Source of the DNA: SG8-4 sp964598225 | GTDB taxonomy: Bacteria > Planctomycetota > Phycisphaerae > Sedimentisphaerales > Anaerobacaceae | Direction of reading: 5' to 3' | DNA length: 64,000 bases | Assembly (NCBI GenBank): GCA_964598225.1 | Contig: CAZRBG010000029.1 | Location: 1 to 64,000, forward strand | Shown here: positions 44,702 through 54,224 of the stretch, piece after piece | How positions within the stretch are numbered: position 1 is the first letter of the stretch | Layout: the number at the start of each line of letters is the position of its first letter | Made by a program: the position numbers and the translations under genes | Notes under the pieces: model-generated | Database searches by the model: none | What the model was told of the DNA's origin: nothing | The model's input: the letters and a program-made list of their open reading frames with translations, nothing else

Positions 44702-45349
44702 ATGGCAAAGTATCCAATATTTCTTGAATTGAGCGGACGGCGTGTGGTTTTAATCGGCGGCGGAAAAGTCGCAGCGCGAAAAGCTCAGGTGCTTCTGGCT
44801 TCCGGCGCGCGACTGGTAGTGGTGGCCGAACGAATCGACGAAATGCTAACCGTTCTCTGCAAAGACAAGACTGCCGAACTAATCAGGTCGAAATATGCCA
44901 AGAGCTATCTCGCAGAGGCTGTTCTCGTGGTCGCGGCGACGAACAACAATCAGCTCAACAAGCAGATATACAGGGATTGCCAGGAATTGGAGATTCTCTG
45001 CAACGTTGTGGACGTGCCGGAGCTATGCGACTTTTTCGTGCCGGCCGTCGTCAAAAGAGGAAGCCTCCAGATCGCCATCAGCACGGACGGGTACTGCCCC
45101 GCCTATGCAGGTCATCTACGGAAGAAACTCGAAGCAATTTTTACCGAACAGCACGGCGAGTTTCTTGCCGAACTGGAAGCAATGCGTCAGAAGATAATCA
45201 AAGAGATCGAGGATCCCGCCGACCGCAAGGCTTTATTGGGCCGCCTCGTAGATGACAAGTCATTCGAATATTTCCTCGAAAACGGCCCCGCCCAATGGCG
45301 AAACTACGCCGACGAAATCAGCAGCAGTGCGCCCCCGATTCGGGATTAG
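44702..45349 (+). CDS. Precorrin-2 dehydrogenase / sirohydrochlorin ferrochelatase-like
   Basis: A 215-residue protein; ATG 44702 is used, as the longer frame to 44636 adds residues before the conserved start. MAKYPIFLELSGRRVVLIGG then GKVAARKAQVLLASGARLVV is the NAD domain of CysG-N/Met8p; NVVDVPELCDFFVPAVVKRG and IAISTDGYCPAYAGHLRKKL are family landmarks. It would oxidise precorrin-2 in siroheme or heme biosynthesis. It stands alone, with no uroporphyrinogen methyltransferase domain. Its stop is three bases from the convergent rplU. Confidence 0.9.
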   Translation: MAKYPIFLELSGRRVVLIGGGKVAARKAQVLLASGARLVVVAERIDEMLTVLCKDKTAELIRSKYAKSYLAEAVLVVAATNNNQLNKQIYRDCQELEILCNVVDVPELCDFFVPAVVKRGSLQIAISTDGYCPAYAGHLRKKLEAIFTEQHGEFLAELEAMRQKIIKEIEDPADRKALLGRLVDDKSFEYFLENGPAQWRNYADEISSSAPPIRD

Positions 45350-45352
45350 CGA

Positions 45353-45682
45353 TCAGGCTTCGATCTTGTCGATTACGACCTGGAGGTACTTCTGGCGGTG
45401 GCCCATGCGTCTTTTGCTGTTCTTGCGGCGGCGAAAGTGCGTCGGATAGAGCTTTTCGCCTTTGACCACGGCTTCTCCGGCCGTGGTTTTAAATGAGGCT
45501 ATTACCTTGACGTTTTCAAGGTAAGGCGTGCCGATTTGGGCCTCCTCGCCGTCGCTGACCAGAAGAACCTTGCCCAGTTCAATGGTCTTGGCATCGGGAG
45601 CAACGTCGGTTAGTTCAATATCGAGAAGATCGCCTTCGACGACTTTATATTGCTTCGAACCCTGTTCAATTACTGCATACAT
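45353..45682 (-). CDS. rplU: Ribosomal protein bL21
   Basis: A 109-residue protein of the expected size. MYAVIEQGSKQYKVVEGDLL, GTPYLENVKVIASF, PTHFRRRKNSKRRMGHRQKY and VVIDKIEA are L21 signatures. It binds 23S rRNA in the large subunit. The usual partner rpmA (L27) is not present on either side within the window. Spacing to the divergent aminotransferase start is about 160 bases and should hold both promoters. Confidence 0.94.
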   Translation of the reverse strand: MYAVIEQGSKQYKVVEGDLLDIELTDVAPDAKTIELGKVLLVSDGEEAQIGTPYLENVKVIASFKTTAGEAVVKGEKLYPTHFRRRKNSKRRMGHRQKYLQVVIDKIEA

Positions 45683-45843
45683 GTCGATATACTCCAGGTT
45701 TGAATGTCTTGAAGATCCGATACAAAACCAGAAAGTCTACATACTGAAATTTTTTTGTAAAGCAAAATATCCAATATTTTTGTATTCTGCTGCATAATAT
45801 CGGCTTGCGGGCTCGGCTTTGTACATTCTTTAAGGAGTAATTC

Positions 45844-46683
45844 GTGCAAATAGTGATGATACAGGACAAAATTGTTCCGGCTGCCGAGGTTGATCCGGCC
45901 CATTACGACCGCGGGATTTTCTTCGGTGACGGGGTTTACGAGGTGTTGCGGAGTTATAACGGCAAGGTCTTTGCGCTCGAAGAACACCTGGAAAGATTCG
46001 CAAACAGCCTTTCTGACGTCAAAATTACAGGAGTCGGGATCGAACAGGTCCGCGCCCGGATTCTTATGGCATTCGAAGCCGCCGGGATTGCAGATGCGAA
46101 GATATATTTCCACGTTACACGAGGCTCGGCGCCGAGAGACCGGGCCTGGGACGAAAGACTGGATCCCAACTTTTTCCTCAATCTCTCGGAAATATCCGAC
46201 AACACCGCCAACAGAACTAACGGAATAGCCGTTTCCACCCATCCGGATTGGCGTTGGAAGAGATGCGATATTAAGTCGCTCAATCTGTTAGCCAACGTTC
46301 TGGCTGCCAACGATGCGGCGAGAAAGGGCTGTGCGGAGGCCATACTCGTCGACGAGGCCGGGCTGATAACCGAGGGTGCAGGCTCTGCTTTTTTCGCAGT
46401 CCGAGGAGAAACCCTGCAAACGGCGCCACTGACGGCCAACATTCTGCCCTCCATAACGCGGGAATTCACACTAAGAGCGGCAGTGAACGTCGGGCTGGGG
46501 ATCCTCGAGAAGTCACTAACAGTGGAACAGGCCGCGGGCGCCGAGGAGCTTATGATTGCATCAACCACACAGGATATCGTCCCTGTAGTGAAACTCGACG
46601 GCCGGCAAATCGGAGGCGGCAAGCCCGGCAAGTATGCCGAACTGCTCAACCGCCAGTTCCGCACCTTCACGAAACAGCAATAA
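45844..46683 (+). CDS. Class IV aminotransferase (D-amino-acid transaminase-like)
   Basis: A 279-residue PLP enzyme. GTG at 45844 is preceded by AAGGAG at a good distance. YDRGIFFGDGVYEVLRSYNG, then a PLP lysine at K144 in CDIKSLNLLANVLA, then ITEGAGSAFFAV and STTQDIVPVVKLDG match fold type IV aminotransferases and are closest to D-alanine/D-amino-acid transaminases. An ilvE- or pabC-like role cannot be excluded. A D-alanine/D-glutamate supply role for peptidoglycan is inferred. Confidence 0.88.
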   Translation: MQIVMIQDKIVPAAEVDPAHYDRGIFFGDGVYEVLRSYNGKVFALEEHLERFANSLSDVKITGVGIEQVRARILMAFEAAGIADAKIYFHVTRGSAPRDRAWDERLDPNFFLNLSEISDNTANRTNGIAVSTHPDWRWKRCDIKSLNLLANVLAANDAARKGCAEAILVDEAGLITEGAGSAFFAVRGETLQTAPLTANILPSITREFTLRAAVNVGLGILEKSLTVEQAAGAEELMIASTTQDIVPVVKLDGRQIGGGKPGKYAELLNRQFRTFTKQQ

Positions 46684-46848
46684 CAGTTTGTAATGACGCC
46701 GTAACGCATTTTTGTCTAAATGCTCTTACGAGCACACTACAAACGGCCTGCCGGCTCTTTCGTTTCTTGCATTCTTTGGAGTAAGTCTCTAACATATCGG
46801 CATCGTTTTGCCATCGAAAGTGATCGATTGAAAGGAGCAGTGACCGTT

Positions 46849-48147
46849 ATGGGAAGACACGTCCACAGAATCAGCCTGATCTTGGCCGTCATTAGTACAT
46901 CTCTTGTTGGTTGTGCGAGTTTCGACATCGCAAGACCCCTTTGTCCCGCGTGTTACAAGGAGACTATTCGCGTGGCGTGTATAGGCGACAGCATCACCTT
47001 CGGCTCGGGGATAAAGGTTCGCGATAGAGACAGCTACCCGGCGCAGTTGGGCAGGATGCTGGGCGAGAAATGGCAGGTGCGCAATTTCGGCGTCAGCGGC
47101 GCGACAATGCTCAGGAACGGCGACAAACCCTATTGGGAGCAGCAGGCTTTTGGCGACGCGTTGGCCTACAATCCCCACGTGGTCATTATCAAACTCGGCA
47201 CAAACGACACCAAGCCGCAGAATTGGAAATTCAAGGACGATTTTGTCTCGGACTATGCCGATATGATCGTACATTTCAAAAACTTGCCGGCTGAGCCGCG
47301 AATCTGGATATGCAAGCCTGTGCCGGCCTATCCCGAACGGTGGGGAATAAGCGACGAGCGCATCAAGAATGAGGTAATTCCGCTTGTCGAAGAGGTCGGG
47401 CGCACGCTTCACGTGCCGATGATCGACCTGTACGAACCTCTGACCGGCAAACCCGAACTGTTTCCCGACCGCATACATCCGAACGCCGAAGGAGCCTACC
47501 ACATCGCCGGGGAGGTCTATGCGGCTTTGACGGGCCGACAGATAACAGAAGAATACACCGAGCCGGAATCCGCCAAAGTTCTGATAATCGGTGATTCGAT
47601 CTCGATAGGTTACTTCAAACCGGTCAAGGAGATGCTCAAAGGCAGGGCGGTTGTGGTGCATAATCCGGGCAACGCGGCTCACACGGCCAACGGCCTGGCT
47701 AAACTCGACCAATGGCTGGGCGACACCGAGTGGGACGTAATTCATTTCAATCATGGGCTTCACGATCTCAAGTACGTCGATGAGAACGGCAAAAACGTCC
47801 CAGTCGAGCAGGGCAAGCAACAGATACCAATCGACGAGTATGAGAAGAATCTGGAAGAAATCTTAGTCAGGCTAAAAAAAACCGAAGCCAAGCTGGTCTT
47901 CGCCAATACCACTCCTGTGCCGGAGGGCGCCAGAATCCGGGTCAAAGGTGATGCAAGAAAGTACAACGTCGCCGCCGAGAGAGTCGTGAAGAAACATGGC
48001 GTCCCTGTGAATGACTTGTACTCATTCGCAATGGCGCGGCTCGATGAGATTCAGAGACCGGCAAACGTGCACTTCACGCCGGAAGGTTCTCGCCTGCTGG
48101 GCGCTCAGGTAGCCAAACAGATAATCAAAGCACTCGATGAGCGGTAA
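46849..48147 (+). CDS. Exported lipoprotein-like protein with two SGNH hydrolase domains
   Basis: A 432-residue protein. ATG 46849; AAGGAG lies twelve bases upstream. The signal contains a lipobox-like LVGC (ISTSLVGCASF). Domain 1 has all SGNH blocks: ACIGDSITFGSG, GVSGATM, LGTND, DRIHPNAEGA. Domain 2 has LIIGDSISIGYFK, NPGNAAH, NHGLHD, NVHFTPEGS; the Asp expected three residues before the last His appears to be Ala, so the catalytic triad may be incomplete. It may be an exported esterase/acetylesterase acting on polysaccharides. Confidence 0.85.
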   Translation: MGRHVHRISLILAVISTSLVGCASFDIARPLCPACYKETIRVACIGDSITFGSGIKVRDRDSYPAQLGRMLGEKWQVRNFGVSGATMLRNGDKPYWEQQAFGDALAYNPHVVIIKLGTNDTKPQNWKFKDDFVSDYADMIVHFKNLPAEPRIWICKPVPAYPERWGISDERIKNEVIPLVEEVGRTLHVPMIDLYEPLTGKPELFPDRIHPNAEGAYHIAGEVYAALTGRQITEEYTEPESAKVLIIGDSISIGYFKPVKEMLKGRAVVVHNPGNAAHTANGLAKLDQWLGDTEWDVIHFNHGLHDLKYVDENGKNVPVEQGKQQIPIDEYEKNLEEILVRLKKTEAKLVFANTTPVPEGARIRVKGDARKYNVAAERVVKKHGVPVNDLYSFAMARLDEIQRPANVHFTPEGSRLLGAQVAKQIIKALDER

Positions 48148-48167
48148 TCGGCCGGAAAACCTTCGCA

Positions 48168-48599
48168 ATGGACGGTATCACAATAGCAATCGTGAACTGG
48201 TCGGAGCGGCGGGCCGAGATTACGTCCGTCAGGCGTGCTGTCTTTGTCGAAGAGCAAAACGTCCCTGAGAGCCTTGAATTAGATGGTAAAGATCCCGATT
48301 GCCGCCATGTTCTGGCCTGCGACAAGTTGGGTGCCCCCGTAGGCACCGCTCGATTAGATGCGGCCGGCAGAATCGGCCGAATGGCCGTCCTGCGCGAACA
48401 CCGGCGTTCGGGAATAGGGCGAGAAATTCTCCGTGTTATAATGGATTACGGCCGAGCCAACGGAATTACTAATTTTCGTGTATCGTCCCAGGTGAGTGCT
48501 ATCGGATTCTACGAGAAAATGGGCTTCGTATCCTTCGGCGAAGAATTTGAGGAAGCCGGCATAATGCACATTGGGATGAGGCTGCCGCATTTTTCATGA
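48168..48599 (+). CDS. GNAT acetyltransferase, ElaA-like
   Basis: A 143-residue protein with the GNAT core: EITSVRRAVFVEEQNVPESL, DCRHVLACDK, VGTARLDAAGRIGRMAVLRE, acetyl-CoA loop HRRSGIGREILRVIMDYG, and GFYEKMGFVSFGEEFEEAGI at the end. The ElaA/YjcF-like wording (RxAVFxxEQ) is characteristic. The substrate is unknown. It begins 20 bases after the SGNH stop, so co-transcription is possible. Confidence 0.88.
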   Translation: MDGITIAIVNWSERRAEITSVRRAVFVEEQNVPESLELDGKDPDCRHVLACDKLGAPVGTARLDAAGRIGRMAVLREHRRSGIGREILRVIMDYGRANGITNFRVSSQVSAIGFYEKMGFVSFGEEFEEAGIMHIGMRLPHFS

Positions 48600-48729
48600 A
48601 ATGTTTTGTCTGGTCATGCGTCATCATTATTATAAGTATTCGCATCGACCTGGCTGGCATTTAATCGATATTGTTGTTTGCAGGAGCATTAATTATTAAC
48701 CGGTTCTATAATCTCGGAGGACTTGACCT

Positions 48730-49704
48730 ATGAACGGCCGGCAGTTCCACGTAAGTGTAGTTGAACCTTTGACCCCGGCTATAGAACGTGTTAAGACGGT
48801 CCTGTTTAGACCATTCGACATAAGAAAGTGGTTTGCCATAGGATTCTGTGCCTGGCTCGCCGAGTTGGGAAAGCATGAGGGCAGCAATGGATCGGGAAGG
48901 GGAGGTGGCGAAGGCATAGATTTTCAAAAGTCCGGTGAAGGCATTCTCAAAGACCTTAATCGCGAGATAAACGAAGCTATGGCAATGGCGCGAGAATACA
49001 TAGAGGCAAATCTGAGTTGGATTATCCCGGTTGCGATTATTGGGCTGATTGTCTTACTCGGTTTGTGGCTGCTCGTCACCTGGCTTAGCAGTCGAGGTCG
49101 TTTCATGTTTCTGCATTGTGTGGTAGAAAACAAGGGTGAGGTTGTAGCGCCCTGGAACAAGTTCGGACGTCATGGTGACAGTCTTTTTGCTTTCAGAATT
49201 GTACTTGGATTTATGATTTTTATTATCGTTGTGACGGGGCTGATCGCCGGCTATTCAACTCTGATGAGAGCAATGAACAGGGAAGATGAGATTGCTGTCG
49301 TCCAGATTCTGGCTGTTATGATTGCCGGGATATTTGTGGTTTCAATCCCGATGTTGATAGCCAAGAAGTTTACGACGGATTTCGTTGTGCCAATAATGCT
49401 TATTCAAACAGTTAGCTGCAGGAAAGCGTGGGGACAGTTTCTACGTGTGCTTGTGGGGAACAAGATGCGTTTCTTTCTGTATCTACTGTTCCAGTTGGTC
49501 ATTGGATTTATTATCATAGTCCTTTTGGTGGCAGTGGCGTTAGCTACTTGCTGCTGTGCCTGCTGTTTTTTCGCAATTCCCTACATCGGTACGGTTGCTC
49601 TATTACCGATTCTTGTGTTCGAGCGATCCTATTCCCTGTATTATCTCAGTCAATACGGTCCGGCATTCGATGTCTTCGGGACTGAGCGGGCAACGCCAGC
49701 ATAA
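48730..49704 (+). CDS. Multi-pass membrane protein, planctomycete type
   Basis: A 324-residue integral membrane protein with a CGGAGG Shine-Dalgarno sequence. N-terminal amphipathic part (IERVKTVLFRPFDIRKWFAI), a Gly/Ser linker (GSNGSGRGGG), then about five hydrophobic segments including IIPVAIIGLIVLLGLWLLVT and a Cys-rich stretch ATCCCACCFFAI. I recognise the type as common in planctomycetes but know no function. Confidence 0.8.
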   Translation: MNGRQFHVSVVEPLTPAIERVKTVLFRPFDIRKWFAIGFCAWLAELGKHEGSNGSGRGGGEGIDFQKSGEGILKDLNREINEAMAMAREYIEANLSWIIPVAIIGLIVLLGLWLLVTWLSSRGRFMFLHCVVENKGEVVAPWNKFGRHGDSLFAFRIVLGFMIFIIVVTGLIAGYSTLMRAMNREDEIAVVQILAVMIAGIFVVSIPMLIAKKFTTDFVVPIMLIQTVSCRKAWGQFLRVLVGNKMRFFLYLLFQLVIGFIIIVLLVAVALATCCCACCFFAIPYIGTVALLPILVFERSYSLYYLSQYGPAFDVFGTERATPA

Positions 49705-49912
49705 GCATAAGCCGTGTCACTCATTGATTATTGGTAGACTCGATGTGTTCTTACCTAATCGTACACTTTTCTCAAGATAATAACACTTCTGATAATTCTT
49801 GCGAATGGGGGCAAATTTGTTATTATTAGTCGCAATGTTGCTTCCATGTGAGCCGGGTGGGTGATCCACGATGGGCTCTAACGTATCGCTATAGAAAGAA
49901 AGGAGACACGAG

Positions 49913-50659
49913 ATGAGGCGTTTAGTTCTTGGTTTGATGTTGGTTTGTATTGTAGCGCCGGTTTTCTGCGGCACAGCCGAGGGGGCAAAGAAATCCGACA
50001 AGATCGATGTCCTGCTGATTACCGGTGCAGACGTTGGCGTGCATCCCTGGCGGGAAATGTCCGAGACCACGCGGGAGATTCTGGTCGAGACAGGCAAATT
50101 CGATGTCAAGGTGTGCGAAGATCCGCACATCCTCGAATCGGCAGCCGCCCTGAAACGATATGACGTCATCGCGTTTCTGATCTACACCAAGCCCACGATT
50201 CCCGATGAGGGCATTGAGAATCTTCTGAACTTCGTCAAAGGGGGCAAAGGTTTCTATGTCCAGCACTTGGCAAGCGCCTCGTTTGCCGCCTCCGAGGAAT
50301 TCGGCAAGCTCTGCGGCCGCAAGTGGGTGATGGGTAAGTCCGGCCACGGTCCGCGATCTGTATTCGAGTCCAACATCGTCGACAAGGACCACCCTATCAC
50401 CAAAGGGCTTAGCGACTTCGAAACAGACGACGAGCTGTACGCCAAGCTTCAGGACACCGGCCAGAAAATAAACGTTCTCGTAACGGCCGATTCCGACTGG
50501 AGCGATAAGGCCGAGCCGCTGGTTTTCACCTCGAAGTACGGCAAGGGACGAACGGTCCACAACGCCTACGGCCACGACCGCAAGGCCCTTATGACCCCCG
50601 AGGTTCAGAAGCTGATCGCCCGCGGCGTGGAATGGGCCGCAACCGGCAAGGTCAAGTGA
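49913..50659 (+). CDS. ThuA-like exported protein
   Basis: A 248-residue protein; ATG 49913, with AAGGAG shortly upstream. Signal peptide MRRLVLGLMLVCIVAPVFCG. ThuA-like amidotransferase-fold blocks: VLLITGADVGVHPWREMSET, YDVIAFLIYTKPTI, GKGFYVQHLASASFAASEEF, HPITKGLSDFETDDELYAK and GRTVHNAYGHD. In planctomycetes such proteins often accompany sugar-catabolic genes. Catalytic activity is uncertain. Confidence 0.85.
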   Translation: MRRLVLGLMLVCIVAPVFCGTAEGAKKSDKIDVLLITGADVGVHPWREMSETTREILVETGKFDVKVCEDPHILESAAALKRYDVIAFLIYTKPTIPDEGIENLLNFVKGGKGFYVQHLASASFAASEEFGKLCGRKWVMGKSGHGPRSVFESNIVDKDHPITKGLSDFETDDELYAKLQDTGQKINVLVTADSDWSDKAEPLVFTSKYGKGRTVHNAYGHDRKALMTPEVQKLIARGVEWAATGKVK

Positions 50660-50666
50660 TTGCAAT

Positions 50667-51989
50667 TCATTCTCTGATTCTAAAGAGTTTTGACATTGTG
50701 CGTATGACAAGACTTCCTCGGTGAATTGCCGGGGTGGCCATGCACATTTCGTCGAGTGTGTTCTTGTTGAGCACCTTGAATTGGGGGCCGGTCTGTATGA
50801 CGAATGTGTCGCCGTCTTCGCTCAGGCAGAAGATTCTGCCGTGATTTGCCACAGGAGACGCGGTAAAAGCCCTTGCACGAGGATCGATCCGCTGCCTGCT
50901 GTAGATCTCGCGGCCCGTCTCGGCCTCATAACAACTAAACGTGCCTCTGTCATAAAGGACATAAAGGTACTTGCCGTAGACGATAGGTGTGGGATTGTAC
51001 GGGCCGCCTTGTTTGCGGCTCCAGGCGATGAATTCATTGCTGCTCCGTCCTTCTTCGAGCGTGATGTCGCCTTCTGCTCCGGGCCGGATCGCGAAGATCG
51101 GACGCTTCTTGTCGCCTACGTAGCCGGAAGTAACATAAAGCAGGCCGTGTTTGGCGAAGGGGGTTGGGATCACTATACTGGACATGCCACCCATTTCCCA
51201 AAGGAATTCGCCGTTTAGATTGTACGACCGAACCTTGCCCGTGCCGGATGTAACCAACTCGGTCCGCTTTTCGTTGTCCCAGATGTACGGCGTCGCCCAG
51301 TTGCTTTTTTCATCGCGTTCGATACGCCACATTTGCGCGCCGGTTATCTTGCCCAGAGCCACGGCGAAGGATTGCTCTTCGTTGTCATTGACGATGAAAA
51401 TCCAATCCTTATAAAGTACCGGCGATGCCGCGGTTCCCCAGTTGTGGCGAGTTTTGTATGTGCCGAATTTCTTCGACCACAATTCTTTTCCATCCATGTC
51501 GTAGCAGAACAAACCTACGTTGCCGAAATAGGCGTACACGCGCTCGCCGTCGGTTACGGGTGTTTCCGATGCATAGCTATTCTTGATGTGCAGGGAGTGT
51601 TTCGGTACGGCCTCGTGGGCGAGTTTCTCCCACAGTATTTTACCCGTGTCGAAGTCGATGCAGTAGACCATCCACAGATGGGTTTTGTCGGAGGGGTTGT
51701 CGCGGTTGCCTCCGAGGTACAGCCCCTTCTTGGGCGTTTCGGCGTTGCTGCTGCCTATCGCCGAAGTTACGAAAATCCTGCCGCCCCAGATAATCGGCGA
51801 CGACCAGCCCCTGCCCGGAATTTCGACCGTCCAGGCTACATTCTCTGTAGTGCTCCATTCAGACGGCAGATCGCCGTCCTCGCTGACGCCCGCTGAAGAG
51901 CCATGAAGCTGAGGCCAATTTGCCTCTATTGGTTCGACGTTCATCAGAGCGAGAATTGCTGTTACGGCGAGCGTAAAAGTTCTGTACAT
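50667..51989 (-). CDS. PQQ-type beta-propeller exported protein
   Basis: A 440-residue protein starting at ATG 51989 (MYRTFTLAVTAILALMNVEP signal); a TTG at 51995 is also in frame. Repeated outer-strand motifs of a PQQ-like beta-propeller: WSSPIIWGGRIFVTSAI, TAASPVLYKDWIFIVND, and PTPIVYGKYLYVLYDRG. No quinoprotein catalytic residues were recognised. It is likely a periplasmic structural or sensory propeller. It is convergent with the ThuA gene. Confidence 0.85.
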   Translation of the reverse strand: MYRTFTLAVTAILALMNVEPIEANWPQLHGSSAGVSEDGDLPSEWSTTENVAWTVEIPGRGWSSPIIWGGRIFVTSAIGSSNAETPKKGLYLGGNRDNPSDKTHLWMVYCIDFDTGKILWEKLAHEAVPKHSLHIKNSYASETPVTDGERVYAYFGNVGLFCYDMDGKELWSKKFGTYKTRHNWGTAASPVLYKDWIFIVNDNEEQSFAVALGKITGAQMWRIERDEKSNWATPYIWDNEKRTELVTSGTGKVRSYNLNGEFLWEMGGMSSIVIPTPFAKHGLLYVTSGYVGDKKRPIFAIRPGAEGDITLEEGRSSNEFIAWSRKQGGPYNPTPIVYGKYLYVLYDRGTFSCYEAETGREIYSRQRIDPRARAFTASPVANHGRIFCLSEDGDTFVIQTGPQFKVLNKNTLDEMCMATPAIHRGSLVIRTMSKLFRIRE

Positions 51990-52116
51990 GAGCAAGCCCT
52001 TTCAATACCTGGATTTCGGTTAAAACCCAAGCTCGGCGACAAGTCCGAGCGTCATGAACCATGATATACAACTTTCAGACTTGTCGCCAGGGCTTTTCAA
52101 CGCCTGTAAGCCGCTG

Positions 52117-54018
52117 TTACGGTTCGGCATATCTCATCGAGAAATCCGTCTCTTCGAAATCCACCGGCAGGCCGAGACCGTTCGACAGACCGACAATACC
52201 CTCCCTGGCGCCGATATCCAGCCAGGAAAGTCGTATTCTCCCGTCGAAAAACATTTCGATCTGGAACGTATTCGGCGCTGTATTGCTGAACTCAGGCACT
52301 TCGTGCCACGTGATCGCAACCCTGTCAGCCAGTTGCTTGCCTGTGATAGCGCCTTCATTTGCGGCCGTCAGGTCGGTGTACAGCCCGGATATTCGCAGCA
52401 GCTCGAAATGCTCTTCCAGAGTCTGAGAAAAATCGCGGTCACCTTGAGTGAAGGTTATATAACCGTTAGGACCGACCCAGAAAGATGAGAAACTCCGGCC
52501 GAATATTCTGACTCTCGCCTGATTAGCCAAAAGAACCGGAACGGGCCTGTCATCGCCCAGTTTCAGATTCCTGGCTTTGACCAGGCTGGTCGGCAGTTGC
52601 GTAATATTTTCCAGTGAACCGATATACGAAGTTTCGTCGGCGGTTGGGGTGAACGTGACTGAAGCGAAATCGAGATCGAAATCTTCCTCGAACAAGAATT
52701 CTTCGGTAAGGCTATCGTCCACAGGCGGCTTCGGCGGCAGCTTTGAAGGCAGTTTCGAAAGGTCTGCCTCGATGAAGTCGGGCGGCACGCCCTCACCTTC
52801 GGACAGGCCGACAATGCCGCCTTCGGCGTCTACCACAAGCCAGGACAGCCTAATTCTGCCGTCGAAGAACAGTTCGACCTGAAAGGTATTAGAGTTGCTC
52901 GTGCCGAACTCCGGGACCTTCGACCAGGTCACGGCGATGCCGCCGGCCGTATCGACCCAACTCACGTTCCCTCCGGCCGACGGATCGAGATCGCGGAACA
53001 GTCCGGATACTCGCAGCAGTGCGAAATGATTCGTCAGGCTTTCCGAGAATTCATCATCACCTTCGGCAAATGTGATGTAGCCGTTGCTGCCCACGTGAAT
53101 GCCCGTGAAACTGTTGCCGAATATAGATACAGCCTTCGGGGTGGTCAACTTGACAAACCTGGAATCATCGTCGCCGAGACCCAGGTTCACACCTCCGGTC
53201 GGGTCCGCGGGCAGATTCAAAATGTCCGTAATACGGCCCGTATAGGATTTGCCGTCCGGTGCGGGAGTAAACGTAATCGACTTGTTCATCAGGTCGAAAG
53301 AATCCTCACCCGAAAGAAACTGCTCGGTAAGGAATTCGTTCACCGGCGGCTCAACTTCCCGACCTTCGTAATCCTGACCGATTACGGCTGATTTAACGTT
53401 CACGTAAGACCTGTCGGCTGGTACGAAGAACAAGTCGTCCTTGAAGGGAGTTGCCGTGCCGGTCCACCCCTTTGGGACTTGATGAGAGTAGTTGCCCTTG
53501 TTGGAGGTGATTGCTACTCCTCCGCCGTTGCTGAAAATGAGAATCACGTTGCCTATTCCGGCCCCTTCGGGTGTATGCACTCGGCCGGAAATGACCGGAG
53601 ACGGAGGTGCGAACACCACCTGGAAGGGATCGATAAAGATTGTTCCTTGAAACTGAACAAAAAAGGTCCAAGTACCTTCCTCAAGAGGTCCGAAATGCCC
53701 TTCGAGCCCGCTCACCGAATCGTTTGTAGCCGGCGGATCCGTCGGGGCGGGCGGCACAATTTTGAGTTCTACCCTTCGGGCCGCCGAATCGATCGTCAGA
53801 GCCGGTTTTCCGCCCAGAGCCTCCTCTGCCTGCTGCTGATTGGCAAAAGTGTCGGTCGGAATTGTGAAGGTGATTACATCGTTTGTCGTGGGATTCAGAG
53901 GCAGGCGACTCAACTCCGGCGGGTTTTCTCCGGACACCCACGATACACTCGGCTCGGCGCCAAAGACTACACCTGTAAACAATACAATGATCGTGATTTG
54001 TGAGATTAACGTGCGCAT
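52117..54018 (-). CDS. Exported protein with duplicated NIDO-like domain
   Basis: A 633-residue protein; ATG 54018 has GGAGG nine bases upstream. Signal MRTLISQITIIVLFTGVVFG. Around residues 130-230 is a carboxypeptidase-regulatory-like fold (ISGRVHTPEGAGIGNVILIF, NKGNYSHQVPKGWTG). Two ~190-residue repeats follow, each with VGSNGYITFAEGDDEF / VGPNGYITFTQGDRDF, FALLRVSGLFRDLD / FELLRISGLYTDL, VAITWHEVPEF-like, FFDGRIRLSWL and GIVGLSEG / GIVGLSNG, resembling NIDO domains. Likely surface adhesion; substrate unknown. Confidence 0.85.
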   Translation of the reverse strand: MRTLISQITIIVLFTGVVFGAEPSVSWVSGENPPELSRLPLNPTTNDVITFTIPTDTFANQQQAEEALGGKPALTIDSAARRVELKIVPPAPTDPPATNDSVSGLEGHFGPLEEGTWTFFVQFQGTIFIDPFQVVFAPPSPVISGRVHTPEGAGIGNVILIFSNGGGVAITSNKGNYSHQVPKGWTGTATPFKDDLFFVPADRSYVNVKSAVIGQDYEGREVEPPVNEFLTEQFLSGEDSFDLMNKSITFTPAPDGKSYTGRITDILNLPADPTGGVNLGLGDDDSRFVKLTTPKAVSIFGNSFTGIHVGSNGYITFAEGDDEFSESLTNHFALLRVSGLFRDLDPSAGGNVSWVDTAGGIAVTWSKVPEFGTSNSNTFQVELFFDGRIRLSWLVVDAEGGIVGLSEGEGVPPDFIEADLSKLPSKLPPKPPVDDSLTEEFLFEEDFDLDFASVTFTPTADETSYIGSLENITQLPTSLVKARNLKLGDDRPVPVLLANQARVRIFGRSFSSFWVGPNGYITFTQGDRDFSQTLEEHFELLRISGLYTDLTAANEGAITGKQLADRVAITWHEVPEFSNTAPNTFQIEMFFDGRIRLSWLDIGAREGIVGLSNGLGLPVDFEETDFSMRYAEP

Positions 54019-54224
54019 TTTACTATCCTCCATGAATTTGAACTGTTGCTTTTAAGTCAGTAAAATTCCTTTCCGAGGAGCTGATAATTTCGAAGCCTTT
54101 GTTTCTTTTGCTCTTGTTGTTGTCTCCCTACTTGATTAATTGACTCTATAAATATTTCCCCATCTGCTTCGATATACCAACACTATTTTGTGATTACGTT
54201 AAAATGACGTTCAACGAAATAGGG

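Noticed and set aside
46789..47820. 343-codon minus-strand frame
   Set aside because: Shadow of the twin SGNH gene on the plus strand.
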